Origin: a virus
DNA length: 64,000 bases
IMG/VR virus record: IMGVR_UViG_3300042090_000646
Coordinates: 1-64,000 of that record
Strand: one strand, 5' to 3'
The notes beneath the pieces are model-generated. The model ran no database searches, was not told the DNA's origin, and saw nothing but the letters and a program-made list of their open reading frames with translations. The first letter of the stretch is position 1. Each line of letters begins with the position of its first letter. Positions 49,558-57,609 of this stretch are shown here, piece after piece. The translations under genes were made by a program, and so were the position numbers.

Positions 49558-50501
49558 TGGCTACTACTGCGCTGGGCCCCTTCGTTGCTCTCTATTGCCG
49601 GGAGATCCTGGGGGACCCCGACATCGCATCGCTTAATGACGACCAATTTGGTCGTCTTGTGCGTTACTGGTTAGTTATGTCGGAGATGGGCGGTAGATTG
49701 CCCGGAGATCCTCAAGAGATCGCCAAGAGATCGAGGCTAGATGTCAGGAAAGTAAGACATGACGTTCTATGGTTTCCCCGGTTCTTTGTAAAGGACATCT
49801 TCGACGGTTCGTGGCGGTCGGAAAGGCTCGAAAAGCAGGCGGCCAAATACAGCAGAAAGATTGATACCGCAAGGCAGAACGGGAAATTATCCAACCCCGA
49901 AATGGGGGAGTTGCCCCCGTTGGATTTGACCCCCGAAATGGGGGGGATTATTCCCCCCGAATTAGGGGATGGAGGGAACCCCCATATCGGGGATTACACG
50001 CGCGGATCTCAAACTCAAACTCAAACTCAAGAAAAGAGTACCTCCCCTACCCCTCCGCAAGCGGAGGGAGGGCAGCGGGGGAAGGGCAAGAAGCCCAGGA
50101 CATCTCGCAAGTCCAAGGCCGAAAATGCGGACCCGTTCGTGGCCTACTCGCTTGAGGTATCCAGAGCCACCATCGAGGTCGTCAATGCCTGCCCCCTGGA
50201 GGACTATGCCGACGGCCGAAAGATCACCGTGGATCCAGGGAAAGTCGCTGATCGGATTGACGGGATCTTGAAGGCTCACCCCAAACTCGACGGCGCCATC
50301 CTGGTCGAAGCCTGGAAGTCATACCTTCTCCGGAAACCCAAGCAGATCAAGGCTCCTCAGTATTATTTCGGCGCCTTGGAGCATCAGTCCAACGGCGAGG
50401 GTGCCAACTGGCTACCCGACGTCAGGCTACTGTGGCACCTGAGGCAGACCCACCCCCCACCCCAGGAGCCCGAATCCAACTCGGACCCTAAAGCCTCGTG
50501 A
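49557..50501 (+). CDS. Replication initiator/primosomal protein (DUF1376-like)
   Basis: 314 aa from ATG 49557 (TGATG overlap). The N-terminus LYCREILGDPDIASLNDDQF, GRLVRYWLVMSEMGGRLPGD is the DUF1376-type winged-helix head of phage replication proteins. A low-complexity linker (~115-165) is encoded by the inverted-repeat array at 49895-49992. The C-terminus has GILKAHPKLDGAILVEAWKS, like DnaD/primosomal domains. DnaB follows after 14 bases. It probably loads the helicase at the origin, as lambda O does. Confidence 0.65.
   Translation: MATTALGPFVALYCREILGDPDIASLNDDQFGRLVRYWLVMSEMGGRLPGDPQEIAKRSRLDVRKVRHDVLWFPRFFVKDIFDGSWRSERLEKQAAKYSRKIDTARQNGKLSNPEMGELPPLDLTPEMGGIIPPELGDGGNPHIGDYTRGSQTQTQTQEKSTSPTPPQAEGGQRGKGKKPRTSRKSKAENADPFVAYSLEVSRATIEVVNACPLEDYADGRKITVDPGKVADRIDGILKAHPKLDGAILVEAWKSYLLRKPKQIKAPQYYFGALEHQSNGEGANWLPDVRLLWHLRQTHPPPQEPESNSDPKAS
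49895..49992. repeat. Iteron-like inverted-repeat array, candidate replication origin
   Basis: Four G/C-armed palindromic units lie inside the initiator gene: CCCCGAAATGGGG at 49895 and 49931, a CCCC-GAATTA-GGGG unit at ~49955-49968, and CCCC-ATATC-GGGG at 49979-49992. They are followed by ACTCAA direct repeats and an A-rich stretch (50010-50040). An iteron array plus an AT-rich tract within the initiator gene mirrors lambdoid origins. Confidence 0.5.
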
Positions 50502-50515
50502 ATGGAAGGAACCCA

Positions 50516-51907
50516 ATGAATTCTCGAATCCCTGAAGACATTGAATCCGAACGGTCCCTGCTGGCAACTCTGGGCGCCTCTGGCACCCTGGATCCTGGCA
50601 GCGAAAATGCCGACGCGCACCAAGCCGTGCTGGACATGCGCCCCGAGTTCTTCATCCACCGGGGCCACCAGGCAGTCTGCAAGGCCATCCAGGCGATCTA
50701 CGCCGAGGGAGGCGACTTCAGTTCCATCACACTGAAGGCCAAACTGGAAGCACAGGGAACCCTGCATCGGATCAATGGTCTGACCGGCCTGATCGAGTTG
50801 TTGGGCGCCGAGGAGGTCCACCGTCCCACAGCCCTGGTCACGAGGCTGGCCGACCTTTGGCGGGCCCGGCAAATCATCCGACTTGGAGCCACCGCCCAGC
50901 GCCTGGGCCAGGACCCGATGGAGCCAGTGGCCGACGTGATCTCTGCCCTGGCCACCGAACTGTCCAACCTTCAAACAGGAGCCACGGCGATCCGGCTTCG
51001 CAAAGGGACGGCCATCCTGGACAAGCTCGTCTCAGGGCTGGCCTTCCGTGACCCCATCCACGGCGGGGCCAAGCTGGTTCGATTCGGCCTGGATGTGATG
51101 GATGAGGTCCTGGAGGCTTCGGCTGGCCACGTCATCACCATCGGGGCCCGTCCTGGCGTGGGCAAGACGGCACTCCAGGTCCAGGGCGCTTGGAAGACGG
51201 CCCAGGCTGGCCAGCGTCCGTTCCTGGCTTCCCTGGAACTGGACGAGGATGAGGTCGACGCCCGCCTCGCAGCATGGAAGACCGGGGTGCCCTACAAGGT
51301 TTTCCGGGAGGGCACCTGGAACGCCCAGGCAGTGACCGACATGATTGGCGAAGCTGCAACCTTGGAGCGCATCACCACCTGGAGCCATGCCTCCGGTGTG
51401 GCTTGGGCCACCATTGAGGCCGCGATTCGGGATGCCGTCCGTGTGGAGGGCTCCACCAGCGCCTGGATCGATCATGCCTTGCTGGTGGGCAAGCCTGTCC
51501 TGGGAAAGAACACCACTGATGCAGCGGCTTGGGCCTCCCTGTCTCATGCCATCAAACGGCTTGCCCAGGAGCTGAGAATCTGCATCGTGGTGTTGATCCA
51601 GCTCAACCGGGTCAATGCCGTTGGCGAACCCAACCTGTCCGACCTGAAGGAGTCCGGGGCCTGGGAGGAAGATGCCAATGCCGTATTCCTGCTCTGGGAC
51701 AAGAACCAGGCTTCCGAGGAAGGCGCCCTCGCGGAAACCAAGGAAGTCTACGTCAAGGCAGCCAAGATGCGCTCCGGTGCTTCCGGGTGGAAGCGGCTCT
51801 TGGAGTTTCGTGGCGCTCTGAATCGCTTCCGGGTGTTCGTCAATGAGACCGAAGGAACCTCCTCCGACGGAGTCCCAATTGGGGTTCAGGGTCGCTTCCA
51901 CATGTAG
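50516..51907 (+). CDS. dnaB: Replicative DNA helicase, DnaB family
   Basis: 463 aa; GGAAGGAA precedes ATG 50516. N-terminal domain: IPEDIESERSLLATLGASGT, EFFIHRGHQAVCKAIQAIY. The RecA-like C-terminal domain has Walker A GARPGVGKTAL (~209-217), a Walker B-like SAWIDHALLVGKP, and the DnaB QLNR-type motif VVLIQLNRVNAVGEPNLSDL, KESGAWEEDAN. Ring helicase for phage replication forks, loaded by the gene upstream. Confidence 0.85.
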   Translation: MNSRIPEDIESERSLLATLGASGTLDPGSENADAHQAVLDMRPEFFIHRGHQAVCKAIQAIYAEGGDFSSITLKAKLEAQGTLHRINGLTGLIELLGAEEVHRPTALVTRLADLWRARQIIRLGATAQRLGQDPMEPVADVISALATELSNLQTGATAIRLRKGTAILDKLVSGLAFRDPIHGGAKLVRFGLDVMDEVLEASAGHVITIGARPGVGKTALQVQGAWKTAQAGQRPFLASLELDEDEVDARLAAWKTGVPYKVFREGTWNAQAVTDMIGEAATLERITTWSHASGVAWATIEAAIRDAVRVEGSTSAWIDHALLVGKPVLGKNTTDAAAWASLSHAIKRLAQELRICIVVLIQLNRVNAVGEPNLSDLKESGAWEEDANAVFLLWDKNQASEEGALAETKEVYVKAAKMRSGASGWKRLLEFRGALNRFRVFVNETEGTSSDGVPIGVQGRFHM

Positions 51908-51936
51908 CCGAGAACCCGATCCGCTGGTCCTTGGCG

Positions 51937-51959
51937 GCCGGGGAACGGGTAGCCCCGGC
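51937..51959. other. GC-rich hairpin after dnaB
   Basis: Stem GCCGGGG/CCCCGGC with a 9-base loop, 30 bases after the helicase stop. There is no T-run, so it is not a classical terminator; it may be a regulatory or transcript-stabilising hairpin. Confidence 0.4.
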
Positions 51960-52060
51960 ATGGTTCCATGACCGCGGTTTACTTCCTGCCCTTAAACTGC
52001 GAGAATCTGTCGCAAAAATAACATTTAGCACAAGATGTTCGGCTCGATTTCCAGACCAGT

Positions 52061-52100
52061 TTCAAAGCACGTCAAAGCACGCCAAAGATCGTTGAAAATA
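52061..52100. repeat. Four imperfect 10-bp tandem repeats in the intergenic region
   Basis: Successive 10-mers TTCAAAGCAC, GTCAAAGCAC, GCCAAAGATC, GTTGAAAATA have A-tracts at a helical period. They lie in a 259-base non-coding gap (51908-52166) that is AT-rich from 52010. This could be bent DNA, protein-binding iterons or promoter-proximal operators. Confidence 0.5.
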
Positions 52101-52166
52101 GCGTGAAATAATGCCTTGAACCTAAACACCCCCGGCAGGAACCTGCGGTATCGCCGAGGTATTCCA

Positions 52167-52559
52167 GTGGGTCAACCGATCAACAGGTCCATCGAGCTGC
52201 TCCTGGGAGCCTGTGAGGACGCCAGTGGGATCAGACCGGATGCCGCTCGTTTTTTGGGCGCTCTTATTACCCGGTGTGAAGAAGCTGGTATTCAGTCTGA
52301 GTATCTGGCCATCGCCATTGGATACCGACGCCTCAAGGTGAGCTATGCCAGAGCCCTGAATCTTGCTCTGGCTCAGGGCGTCTCCCGATGGGCTCTCCGG
52401 GCTTTGGGCCCCGACGCACCGTTACGAGAGTCCTACCCCCTCTATCGCCGACTCGCTGAAGCCCAAGGGATCACGCCCTGGGGCTTCGTCTGGTATCAGA
52501 CCCACGCCTACGGTGGGGGGCTCCTGAAGCCGACCCCTACGCTGGAGGCTGGGGCATGA
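52167..52559 (+). CDS. Hypothetical regulatory-type protein, 130 aa
   Basis: I chose GTG 52167 (GAGGT 6 bases upstream); a TTG at 52116 would extend it by 17 residues. Helical: NRSIELLLGACEDASGIRPD, AARFLGALITRCEEAGIQSE, YLAIAIGYRRLKVSYARALN, then LAEAQGITPWGFVWYQTHAY. The middle may be a helix-turn-helix. No family recognised. First gene after the intergenic repeats. Confidence 0.5.
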   Translation: MGQPINRSIELLLGACEDASGIRPDAARFLGALITRCEEAGIQSEYLAIAIGYRRLKVSYARALNLALAQGVSRWALRALGPDAPLRESYPLYRRLAEAQGITPWGFVWYQTHAYGGGLLKPTPTLEAGA

Positions 52560-53233
52560 AGACTACTCCGCTGCGGCGCAAGAAGCCGCTGACACACCAC
52601 CCTGCACCGAAGCGCAAGACCCCGCTGAAGGCGTCCTCGTTCGTTTCCAAGGCGCACCTGATTGCGACCTTGGCGGGGGCGCCGCGGCGGGCACCCATCA
52701 AGCGCAAGCCCCGGCCCAAGCACTCCGTCGGGGACCAGGACCACCTGGATGCCGTGGCCGCCCAGGGGTGCATCGCATGTCTCATGGATGGCAACCCTGG
52801 CGTCACTTCCTGCATCCACCACGTCAAACGTAGGCCCGATGGTCAGAAATACGGTTACGGGCAACGGTCCATCCACAAGCGGGTCCTTCCCCTTTGCGAG
52901 GGTCATCACCAGGGCCAACTGGACATCTCCAAGGTGGCCTTCCACAGGAATCCTGGAGCCTTTGAATTCCGGTATGGAAGTGAGCTTGGGCTGCTTGTCT
53001 TGGTAGACGCTCTGCTTGCCCGTGGGAATGCGAATGAAATTCCCGCTTGGGATGACTGCGACCAATGCGCCGAACTGTTCTGCAACATCCACGGCTGCGA
53101 CGTAGGCGACCCTCACTGTCTTTGCCCCTCTATTGAATTCTGGGAGTCCGTCGGTGTGGACCCCTACTTCGGGGGTGCCCTGATGTCGCCCCTCGACCTT
53201 ACTGATCTGGAAAGGATGGCTCCCAGTGCATAA
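52556..53233 (+). CDS. Ref-like HNH nuclease with cysteine-rich C-terminus
   Basis: 225 aa, ATGA overlap. The very basic first 60 residues are followed by GCIAC (C72, C75), TSCIHHV (H88-H89), LPLCEGHHQG (C114, H117, H118) and AFHRNPGAFEFRYG. This is the signature of the P1 Ref/RecA-dependent nuclease group. The C-terminal 60 residues add six Cys (CDQC, FCNIHGCD, HCLCPS) and end IEFWESVGVDPYFGG, an extra domain not in classical Ref. Probably cuts DNA at RecA-bound displacement loops. Confidence 0.65.
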   Translation: MKTTPLRRKKPLTHHPAPKRKTPLKASSFVSKAHLIATLAGAPRRAPIKRKPRPKHSVGDQDHLDAVAAQGCIACLMDGNPGVTSCIHHVKRRPDGQKYGYGQRSIHKRVLPLCEGHHQGQLDISKVAFHRNPGAFEFRYGSELGLLVLVDALLARGNANEIPAWDDCDQCAELFCNIHGCDVGDPHCLCPSIEFWESVGVDPYFGGALMSPLDLTDLERMAPSA

Positions 53234-53525
53234 ACCCAAAAACGAATTGGAAGCCCGGGCCGCTGAATGGATGGCCAGCAACCCCGATGCCATGCTCCAC
53301 CTGGAACGCATGGCCCTCCAGCTTTGGCGAGATGGCAAAAAATTCGGAGTCAAACGACTGGTGGAACAGATTCGCTGGGACCTGTGCGGGATCCAGAACG
53401 CGGCCATGTTCAAGATCAACAACAGCCACACCGCCTATATCGCCCGCGAGCTGCTGCTCCGCCGCCCCGTCCTCCGGGACTTCATCGAGCTGCGGGTGGT
53501 CAAGTGCGAGAAAGTGGCAGCTTGA
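53226..53525 (+). CDS. Conserved phage hypothetical protein, 99 aa
   Basis: GTG 53226 overlaps the previous gene by 8 bases. RAAEWMASNPDAMLHLERMA, LQLWRDGKKFGVKRLVEQIR, then INNSHTAYIARELLLRRPVL and FIELRVVK are arranged like small phage proteins of replication regions. It resembles a DNA-binding helical fold; function unknown. Confidence 0.6.
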   Translation: MHKPKNELEARAAEWMASNPDAMLHLERMALQLWRDGKKFGVKRLVEQIRWDLCGIQNAAMFKINNSHTAYIARELLLRRPVLRDFIELRVVKCEKVAA

Positions 53526-53566
53526 GCCATCCCAACTATGCATGGCCAACCCCAAAGGAGACCCCT

Positions 53567-53860
53567 ATGAAATCATCTTCTCCTCTCAAGAATGCCAACG
53601 TCTGCTGCGACGACTCTGGCAAATTGCAGGTCGACCGCGAAATGGAGTTTCTTGAAGGGGCGATCCGAAACCTGACCGGCACTCTCCAGGTTCTCCTCTC
53701 CCGGATCCAGCCCGTCCTGCGACCTATTCCTCCCGATGGTAAAGAAGAGGTTCCTGAAGATTTCCTTGTGCCCCTCGCTGACTCAATCCGTGCCCGTCGA
53801 TGGGGAATAGAGGCGATCAATAATCGTCTTAACGTGGTCCTGGATCACCTGGAAATCTGA
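53567..53860 (+). CDS. Hypothetical protein, 97 aa
   Basis: AAAGGAG precedes ATG 53567. Helical with an N-terminal CC pair (NANVCCDDSGKLQVDREMEF), then GAIRNLTGTLQVLLSRIQPV and a C-terminal helix. No family recognised. Confidence 0.6.
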   Translation: MKSSSPLKNANVCCDDSGKLQVDREMEFLEGAIRNLTGTLQVLLSRIQPVLRPIPPDGKEEVPEDFLVPLADSIRARRWGIEAINNRLNVVLDHLEI

Positions 53861-54540
53861 TGGCCAAGCATCCCACCTCCGGGTCCAAAGTGCCCCCAAC
53901 CCTCGCCGAGCCGAAGCTCATCCGACTCAAGGTTTCCGAGATCCTCCCCTTCAAGGAAAATCCTCGATCCCATGGTGCCGAGCAGCTCCGCCTCCTCCGA
54001 AAGTCCATGGAGCATTATGGACTGGTCTCGCTGCCTGTGGTCCAGGCTGGCACAAGGCGCCTGATCGCCGGTCATGGGCGGATCGATGCGCTCCGGTCGG
54101 CAGGGTTCAAGGACAGGGAAATCCCCGTCCTTGAAGTCGAAATGAACGACCAAGACGCCCTGGCCTACACCGTGATCGACAACCGCACAGTGGACTTATC
54201 TGCCTGGAAGATGCCCGAACTGAAGTCGGCCATGGCCGAACTGGACGACGGTGCCTTCGACATGGAACTGACCGGATTCGATGCTGATGCCATCTCCGAG
54301 ATGTTTCCCTTGGAGGAAGGTCCGGTAGACCTAGAGAAGGAGCCCAAGCCGAAGGATCCCCAGACCCAGATCCGTCCAGGCGACATGATCCTGCTTGGGG
54401 AGCATTGCCTTCATATCGGCGAGGCCACCGGAGTCGACGACCTGGACCGAGTGGCCACCTGGGTTGGAGAGTGGAAGGCCGTGGGTGGCTCCAAGCCCAA
54501 AGTCCTCCGGTCCGGCAAGGAGGTGAGCTGTGGCCTTTGA
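53860..54540 (+). CDS. ParB-like nuclease-domain protein with residual methyltransferase N-terminus
   Basis: 226 aa. ParB/Srx-type domain: KVSEILPFKENPRSHGAEQL, RLLRKSMEHYGLVSLPVVQA, RRLIAGHGRIDALRSAG, with DALAYTVIDNRTVDLS. Proteins of this kind are often fused to DNA methyltransferases. Here IRPGDMILLGEHCLHIGEAT, matching the usual junction, appears at ~167-186, but the chain ends ~40 residues later without a PPY motif. The true methyltransferase is a separate gene at 55583. It starts one base before the previous stop ends. Confidence 0.7.
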   Translation: MAKHPTSGSKVPPTLAEPKLIRLKVSEILPFKENPRSHGAEQLRLLRKSMEHYGLVSLPVVQAGTRRLIAGHGRIDALRSAGFKDREIPVLEVEMNDQDALAYTVIDNRTVDLSAWKMPELKSAMAELDDGAFDMELTGFDADAISEMFPLEEGPVDLEKEPKPKDPQTQIRPGDMILLGEHCLHIGEATGVDDLDRVATWVGEWKAVGGSKPKVLRSGKEVSCGL

Positions 54541-54838
54541 GCGGAATTTCCCTGGCGGCCTTCCCCACGATGCCCCTGGCGTCAACCCCCGCGACCCCCT
54601 CCTGTCCCTGTTGGCTATCGCGGTCCAGCAGGCTGGGGGCCTGATCCAGGTCACTGAACGGGAAATGGCAGAAGCCCAGGATCTCCGGCACTCCCTGACC
54701 ATCGAGCGGTGTCCCTCCATCTTCGGATGGGCTCTCCATCTGGGCAAAGCCACTCCTCTCGCAGGGGACGGCGTCCTTGACGCCGAAATGGTCCCTGCGG
54801 CCAAGTCCACCCTCACAGCCAAGCCAGAACTGTCATGA
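54530..54838 (+). CDS. Hypothetical protein, 102 aa
   Basis: GTG 54530, overlapping the ParB-like gene. DPLLSLLAIAVQQAGGLIQV, TEREMAEAQDLRHSLTIERC and SIFGWALHLG. No family recognised; coupled to the next gene (ATGA). Confidence 0.55.
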   Translation: MAFERNFPGGLPHDAPGVNPRDPLLSLLAIAVQQAGGLIQVTEREMAEAQDLRHSLTIERCPSIFGWALHLGKATPLAGDGVLDAEMVPAAKSTLTAKPELS

Positions 54839-55068
54839 AGCACTCTTTCGCTGCCCTTCACCGCAACATCCTGGTTGCCGAGGCTCACGGCCTGAACGTG
54901 GTCGGCATTGAAGTGGGGAAGAATGCCTCGAAGGATCTATTGGCCGAATGCGAGGGTATTGCGGCCGATTCGAAGGAGGTGCTTTATCCCACCCGCCTCC
55001 TGGACCTCCCGGTAACCCTGACCCACCAGGCGGACGCCCTCCACCTCATCGTCGACTTTCCGGAGTAG
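54835..55068 (+). CDS. Hypothetical protein, 77 aa
   Basis: ATGA overlap. HRNILVAEAHGLNVVGIEVG, NASKDLLAECEGIAADSKEV. Compact alpha/beta sequence; no family recognised. Confidence 0.55.
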   Translation: MKHSFAALHRNILVAEAHGLNVVGIEVGKNASKDLLAECEGIAADSKEVLYPTRLLDLPVTLTHQADALHLIVDFPE

Positions 55069-55070
55069 CT

Positions 55071-55346
55071 ATGAAGAAGTCCGAGCGTATTGCCGCCCCG
55101 GAGCGAAACGTCAAACGGCTTGAGGACACCGTCCTCCGCCAGAGTGCCGACATCGACTTCCTGATTCAGTTCATCAAGGCCGACAGGATCACCCAGGATC
55201 ACCTCCTTGAGGGATACCTGGCGGCCCGTGAGATGGCAGCGAAGCTCAAACGCGACATGGAGGACACCATGTTCCGAGTCTCTGCCTGGTCCCATCTCAA
55301 TTCCTTCACCGGCCTCACCCCAGGAGCCTCGCATGGCCAATCTTAA
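55071..55346 (+). CDS. Coiled-coil hypothetical protein, 91 aa
   Basis: ATG 55071 directly after the previous stop. ERNVKRLEDTVLRQSADIDF, LIQFIKADRITQDHLLEGYL and further helix. Its 3' end overlaps the next gene by 14 bases. No function seen. Confidence 0.55.
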   Translation: MKKSERIAAPERNVKRLEDTVLRQSADIDFLIQFIKADRITQDHLLEGYLAAREMAAKLKRDMEDTMFRVSAWSHLNSFTGLTPGASHGQS

Positions 55347-55590
55347 AGACCTTCCTCCGACTATGGACTATGCCCTCCCGACTGGCTCGACGGAGGTCGA
55401 CCTCCGTGCCGAGGTGGTTGCCCTCCGTATCCTGATCGCCACCCTCGTTTGGAAGGCGGGCGGACACGTCGACGTCTACCAGGGGGACGTGGAGCTGGCC
55501 ACATCCTCCTGCCAGCTCCATGCCATCCCACTACCCACTGGCAACGGAACCCGCTGGTTCGTGGACGAGGAGGCCAAGGGCCATGGCTGA
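55333..55590 (+). CDS. Hypothetical protein, 85 aa
   Basis: ATG 55333 within the previous gene's end. MDYALPTGSTEVDLRAEVVA, LRILIATLVWKAGGHVDVYQ. It overlaps the methyltransferase start by 8 bases, so the two are probably coupled. No family recognised. Confidence 0.55.
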   Translation: MANLKDLPPTMDYALPTGSTEVDLRAEVVALRILIATLVWKAGGHVDVYQGDVELATSSCQLHAIPLPTGNGTRWFVDEEAKGHG

Positions 55591-56485
55591 AATGTTCCGC
55601 CTCATGGCGGGAGACGCCCTTGCTCTGCTGCCTGACCTCCCCGAGGCCAGCATGGACTGCATCGTGACATCGCCGCCCTATTTTGGCAGACGGAACCGCA
55701 ACTACGGCCCCGGGGTCTCCCTTGGGATGGAGCCCGACCCGGACGATTACATCTTCCTGCTGGTCATGATCATGAGAGAGGTTCTCCGCGTCCTGAGAGC
55801 GGAGGGAACCTGCTGGCTGAACATAGCCGACAGCTTCCTGCACAAGGAGCCATTGGGCATCCCCTGGAGGGTCGCCATGGCCCTCAAGCGTTCCGGGTGG
55901 CACATCCGGCAGGAATGCATCTGGGCGAAGCCCAACCCCCTCCCGGAGCCCGTGAAGGACCGCTTTGTGCGCTCCCATGAGTCCCTCTTTCTATTAACGA
56001 AGGGCCCGAAGTATTTCTGGGACCATGAGGCAACCCGCGAGCAAGGAGTGACTACTTCTGCCGGATCGGACCAGAGGGATACTCGGCTCACCCATGAGGC
56101 CGGGGGTGGCAACGGCGGGCTGAATGCTGCCAAGGCCAAGATGCGGGAGCAGCTCGCCGAGCAGGGCTTCGTCACCAGGACGCGCCGAGACGTCTGGACC
56201 ATCCCTACCCAACCTGGTGGTGGACACTTTGCCGTGATGCCCGAGGCTCTCGTGGAAGGTTGCATCCTACCCGGCTGCCCCAAGGATGGCATCGTCCTTG
56301 ACCCCTTCATGGGGTCTGGCACGACTGGTGCCGTCGCCATTATGCATGGACGTCGGTTCATAGGGATCGACCAGAACCCTTCCTATGTCGACCTCGCAGG
56401 AGAGCGCCTGGCCGTTCTGGCCAAACAGGTCCGCGCCGTCCCCTTCCAACACCCTGCCCTTTTCCCGGGTGAGGTGAGCGCATGA
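55583..56485 (+). CDS. DNA methyltransferase, N4-cytosine/N6-adenine type
   Basis: 300 aa, ATG 55583. Motif IV TSPPY (29-33) precedes motif I DPFMGSGTTGAVAIMHGRRF (~238-257), the permuted beta-class order. EGTCWLNIADSFLHK and RQECIWAKPNPLPEPVKDRF match motifs V-VIII. It would modify the phage genome, probably against restriction. No endonuclease gene is adjacent, so it looks like an orphan enzyme. Confidence 0.85.
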   Translation: MAEMFRLMAGDALALLPDLPEASMDCIVTSPPYFGRRNRNYGPGVSLGMEPDPDDYIFLLVMIMREVLRVLRAEGTCWLNIADSFLHKEPLGIPWRVAMALKRSGWHIRQECIWAKPNPLPEPVKDRFVRSHESLFLLTKGPKYFWDHEATREQGVTTSAGSDQRDTRLTHEAGGGNGGLNAAKAKMREQLAEQGFVTRTRRDVWTIPTQPGGGHFAVMPEALVEGCILPGCPKDGIVLDPFMGSGTTGAVAIMHGRRFIGIDQNPSYVDLAGERLAVLAKQVRAVPFQHPALFPGEVSA

Positions 56486-56703
56486 CCGCCATGAACCGCT
56501 TCCGGCGCAGAAGAATCTACAAAGAGAACACGCCGGATCCTCGGATCATGCGGGGCTGCCCCCAGCGGAAATTGGGGTATCAGACCAAGGCCGTGGCCAA
56601 GAGCGCCGCCGCCAAGGGACTCCGATTTGGAGCCCTGCCGCTTTATCCCTACAAATGCCCCTATTGCAAATATTGGCATTTAACTGAGCAGGTGCAGGGA
56701 TGA
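56482..56703 (+). CDS. Basic zinc-ribbon-like protein, 73 aa
   Basis: ATGA overlap with the methyltransferase. Arg/Lys-rich front (RFRRRRIYKEN), then KSAAAKGLRFGALPLYPYKC, CPYCKYWHLTEQ with one CPYC and a following His. It resembles small phage zinc-binding proteins near packaging genes. Confidence 0.55.
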   Translation: MTAMNRFRRRRIYKENTPDPRIMRGCPQRKLGYQTKAVAKSAAAKGLRFGALPLYPYKCPYCKYWHLTEQVQG

Positions 56704-57404
56704 GGAAGAAGGCCGTCAAGCGGCTCATCCCGGTAGCCTCCAATGTTGAATCTGGTAAACCGTCCAAAACCAGGAAGATAACGGTTAAACCTGCCGAGAA
56801 GCCTGCATCCAAGAAGCGGATTCTGGCGAAGAACCGACGCACTCCAAAGATTGCATGGAATATCGTTAGAGACACTTACGTCCAAGGATTTTTTGACGAG
56901 AACGCTGAAAACCCGCAACCGCGCCGTTGGCTGAACAACGCCGAAATTGCGAGGATGTATAACATTCATGAATCCAGCGTTTCCGTGCATGTGCGCGATG
57001 AAAAATGGGCGGCCCAGCGCGAGGCATTTCAGAAGGACCTCAGGGCCCAGGAGGACGCCCGCCTGGCCTCCGAACTCGCTGACCGCCGGGTCCGTTCCCA
57101 GGTCGCCTTTGCCACCGTGGGACAGAACCTCGCCTCCCAGGTGCAGGCCCATGTTCGGGTCGCTCAAGAGAAGCAGCGTCCCATTGACCCCAAGAGCCTG
57201 CGGGCCCTGGCCGGGACCCTCCGCACCTCCCAGCAAGTCGTCGAGGTGGCCTTTGGGAAGCCTGCTGATGGGGAAGGTTCCGTCCATGTGGACTGGGCTG
57301 TATTCCTGACACCTCCGCCACCCCCTGTCCGCGAAGCCTTGCCCGACATTGACGCCGACGCTCCCGAGTTTGGCGGCGTCGTCACCCCTCCCAGGAGCGC
57401 CTGA
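56700..57404 (+). CDS. Putative small terminase subunit
   Basis: 234 aa. Basic N-terminal 55 residues; helix-turn-helix RRWLNNAEIARMYNIHESSV, SVHVRDEKWAAQREAF (~80-115). A long helix follows (LASELADRRVRSQVAFATVG), with a Pro-rich tail (VFLTPPPPPVREALPDIDAD). HTH plus oligomerising helix is the layout of TerS and related terminase-associated proteins. TerL lies 5.5 kb downstream, so the assignment is tentative. Confidence 0.5.
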   Translation: MRKKAVKRLIPVASNVESGKPSKTRKITVKPAEKPASKKRILAKNRRTPKIAWNIVRDTYVQGFFDENAENPQPRRWLNNAEIARMYNIHESSVSVHVRDEKWAAQREAFQKDLRAQEDARLASELADRRVRSQVAFATVGQNLASQVQAHVRVAQEKQRPIDPKSLRALAGTLRTSQQVVEVAFGKPADGEGSVHVDWAVFLTPPPPPVREALPDIDADAPEFGGVVTPPRSA

Positions 57405-57405
57405 G

Positions 57406-57609
57406 ATGCATACCGAGCCCAACGATCCCCGCCAGGTATGGGTCGCTGACGACCCCAACGACTTCAATGGCTGGGAGATTCTCGCCATGGAGTTGGTCAA
57501 GGACGGTGTGGGTCGGGTTGACTGCCGCCGGCATCTGCCCGAAGGGAACGGCATGGTGTTCCGCCAGATTTTCTGCTCTGTCGACGTCTTCAACCGGATA
57601 GGTGCCTAG
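57406..57609 (+). CDS. Hypothetical protein, 67 aa
   Basis: ATG 57406 two bases after the previous stop. VWVADDPNDFNGWEILAMEL, GRVDCRRHLPEGNGMVFRQI. No family recognised. Stop abuts the next start. Confidence 0.5.
   Translation: MHTEPNDPRQVWVADDPNDFNGWEILAMELVKDGVGRVDCRRHLPEGNGMVFRQIFCSVDVFNRIGA

Noticed and set aside
50008-50034. ACTCAA direct repeats as a CRISPR or transposon end
   Set aside because: Short contiguous microsatellite inside the initiator gene; better read as part of the origin candidate or a Gln/Thr linker.
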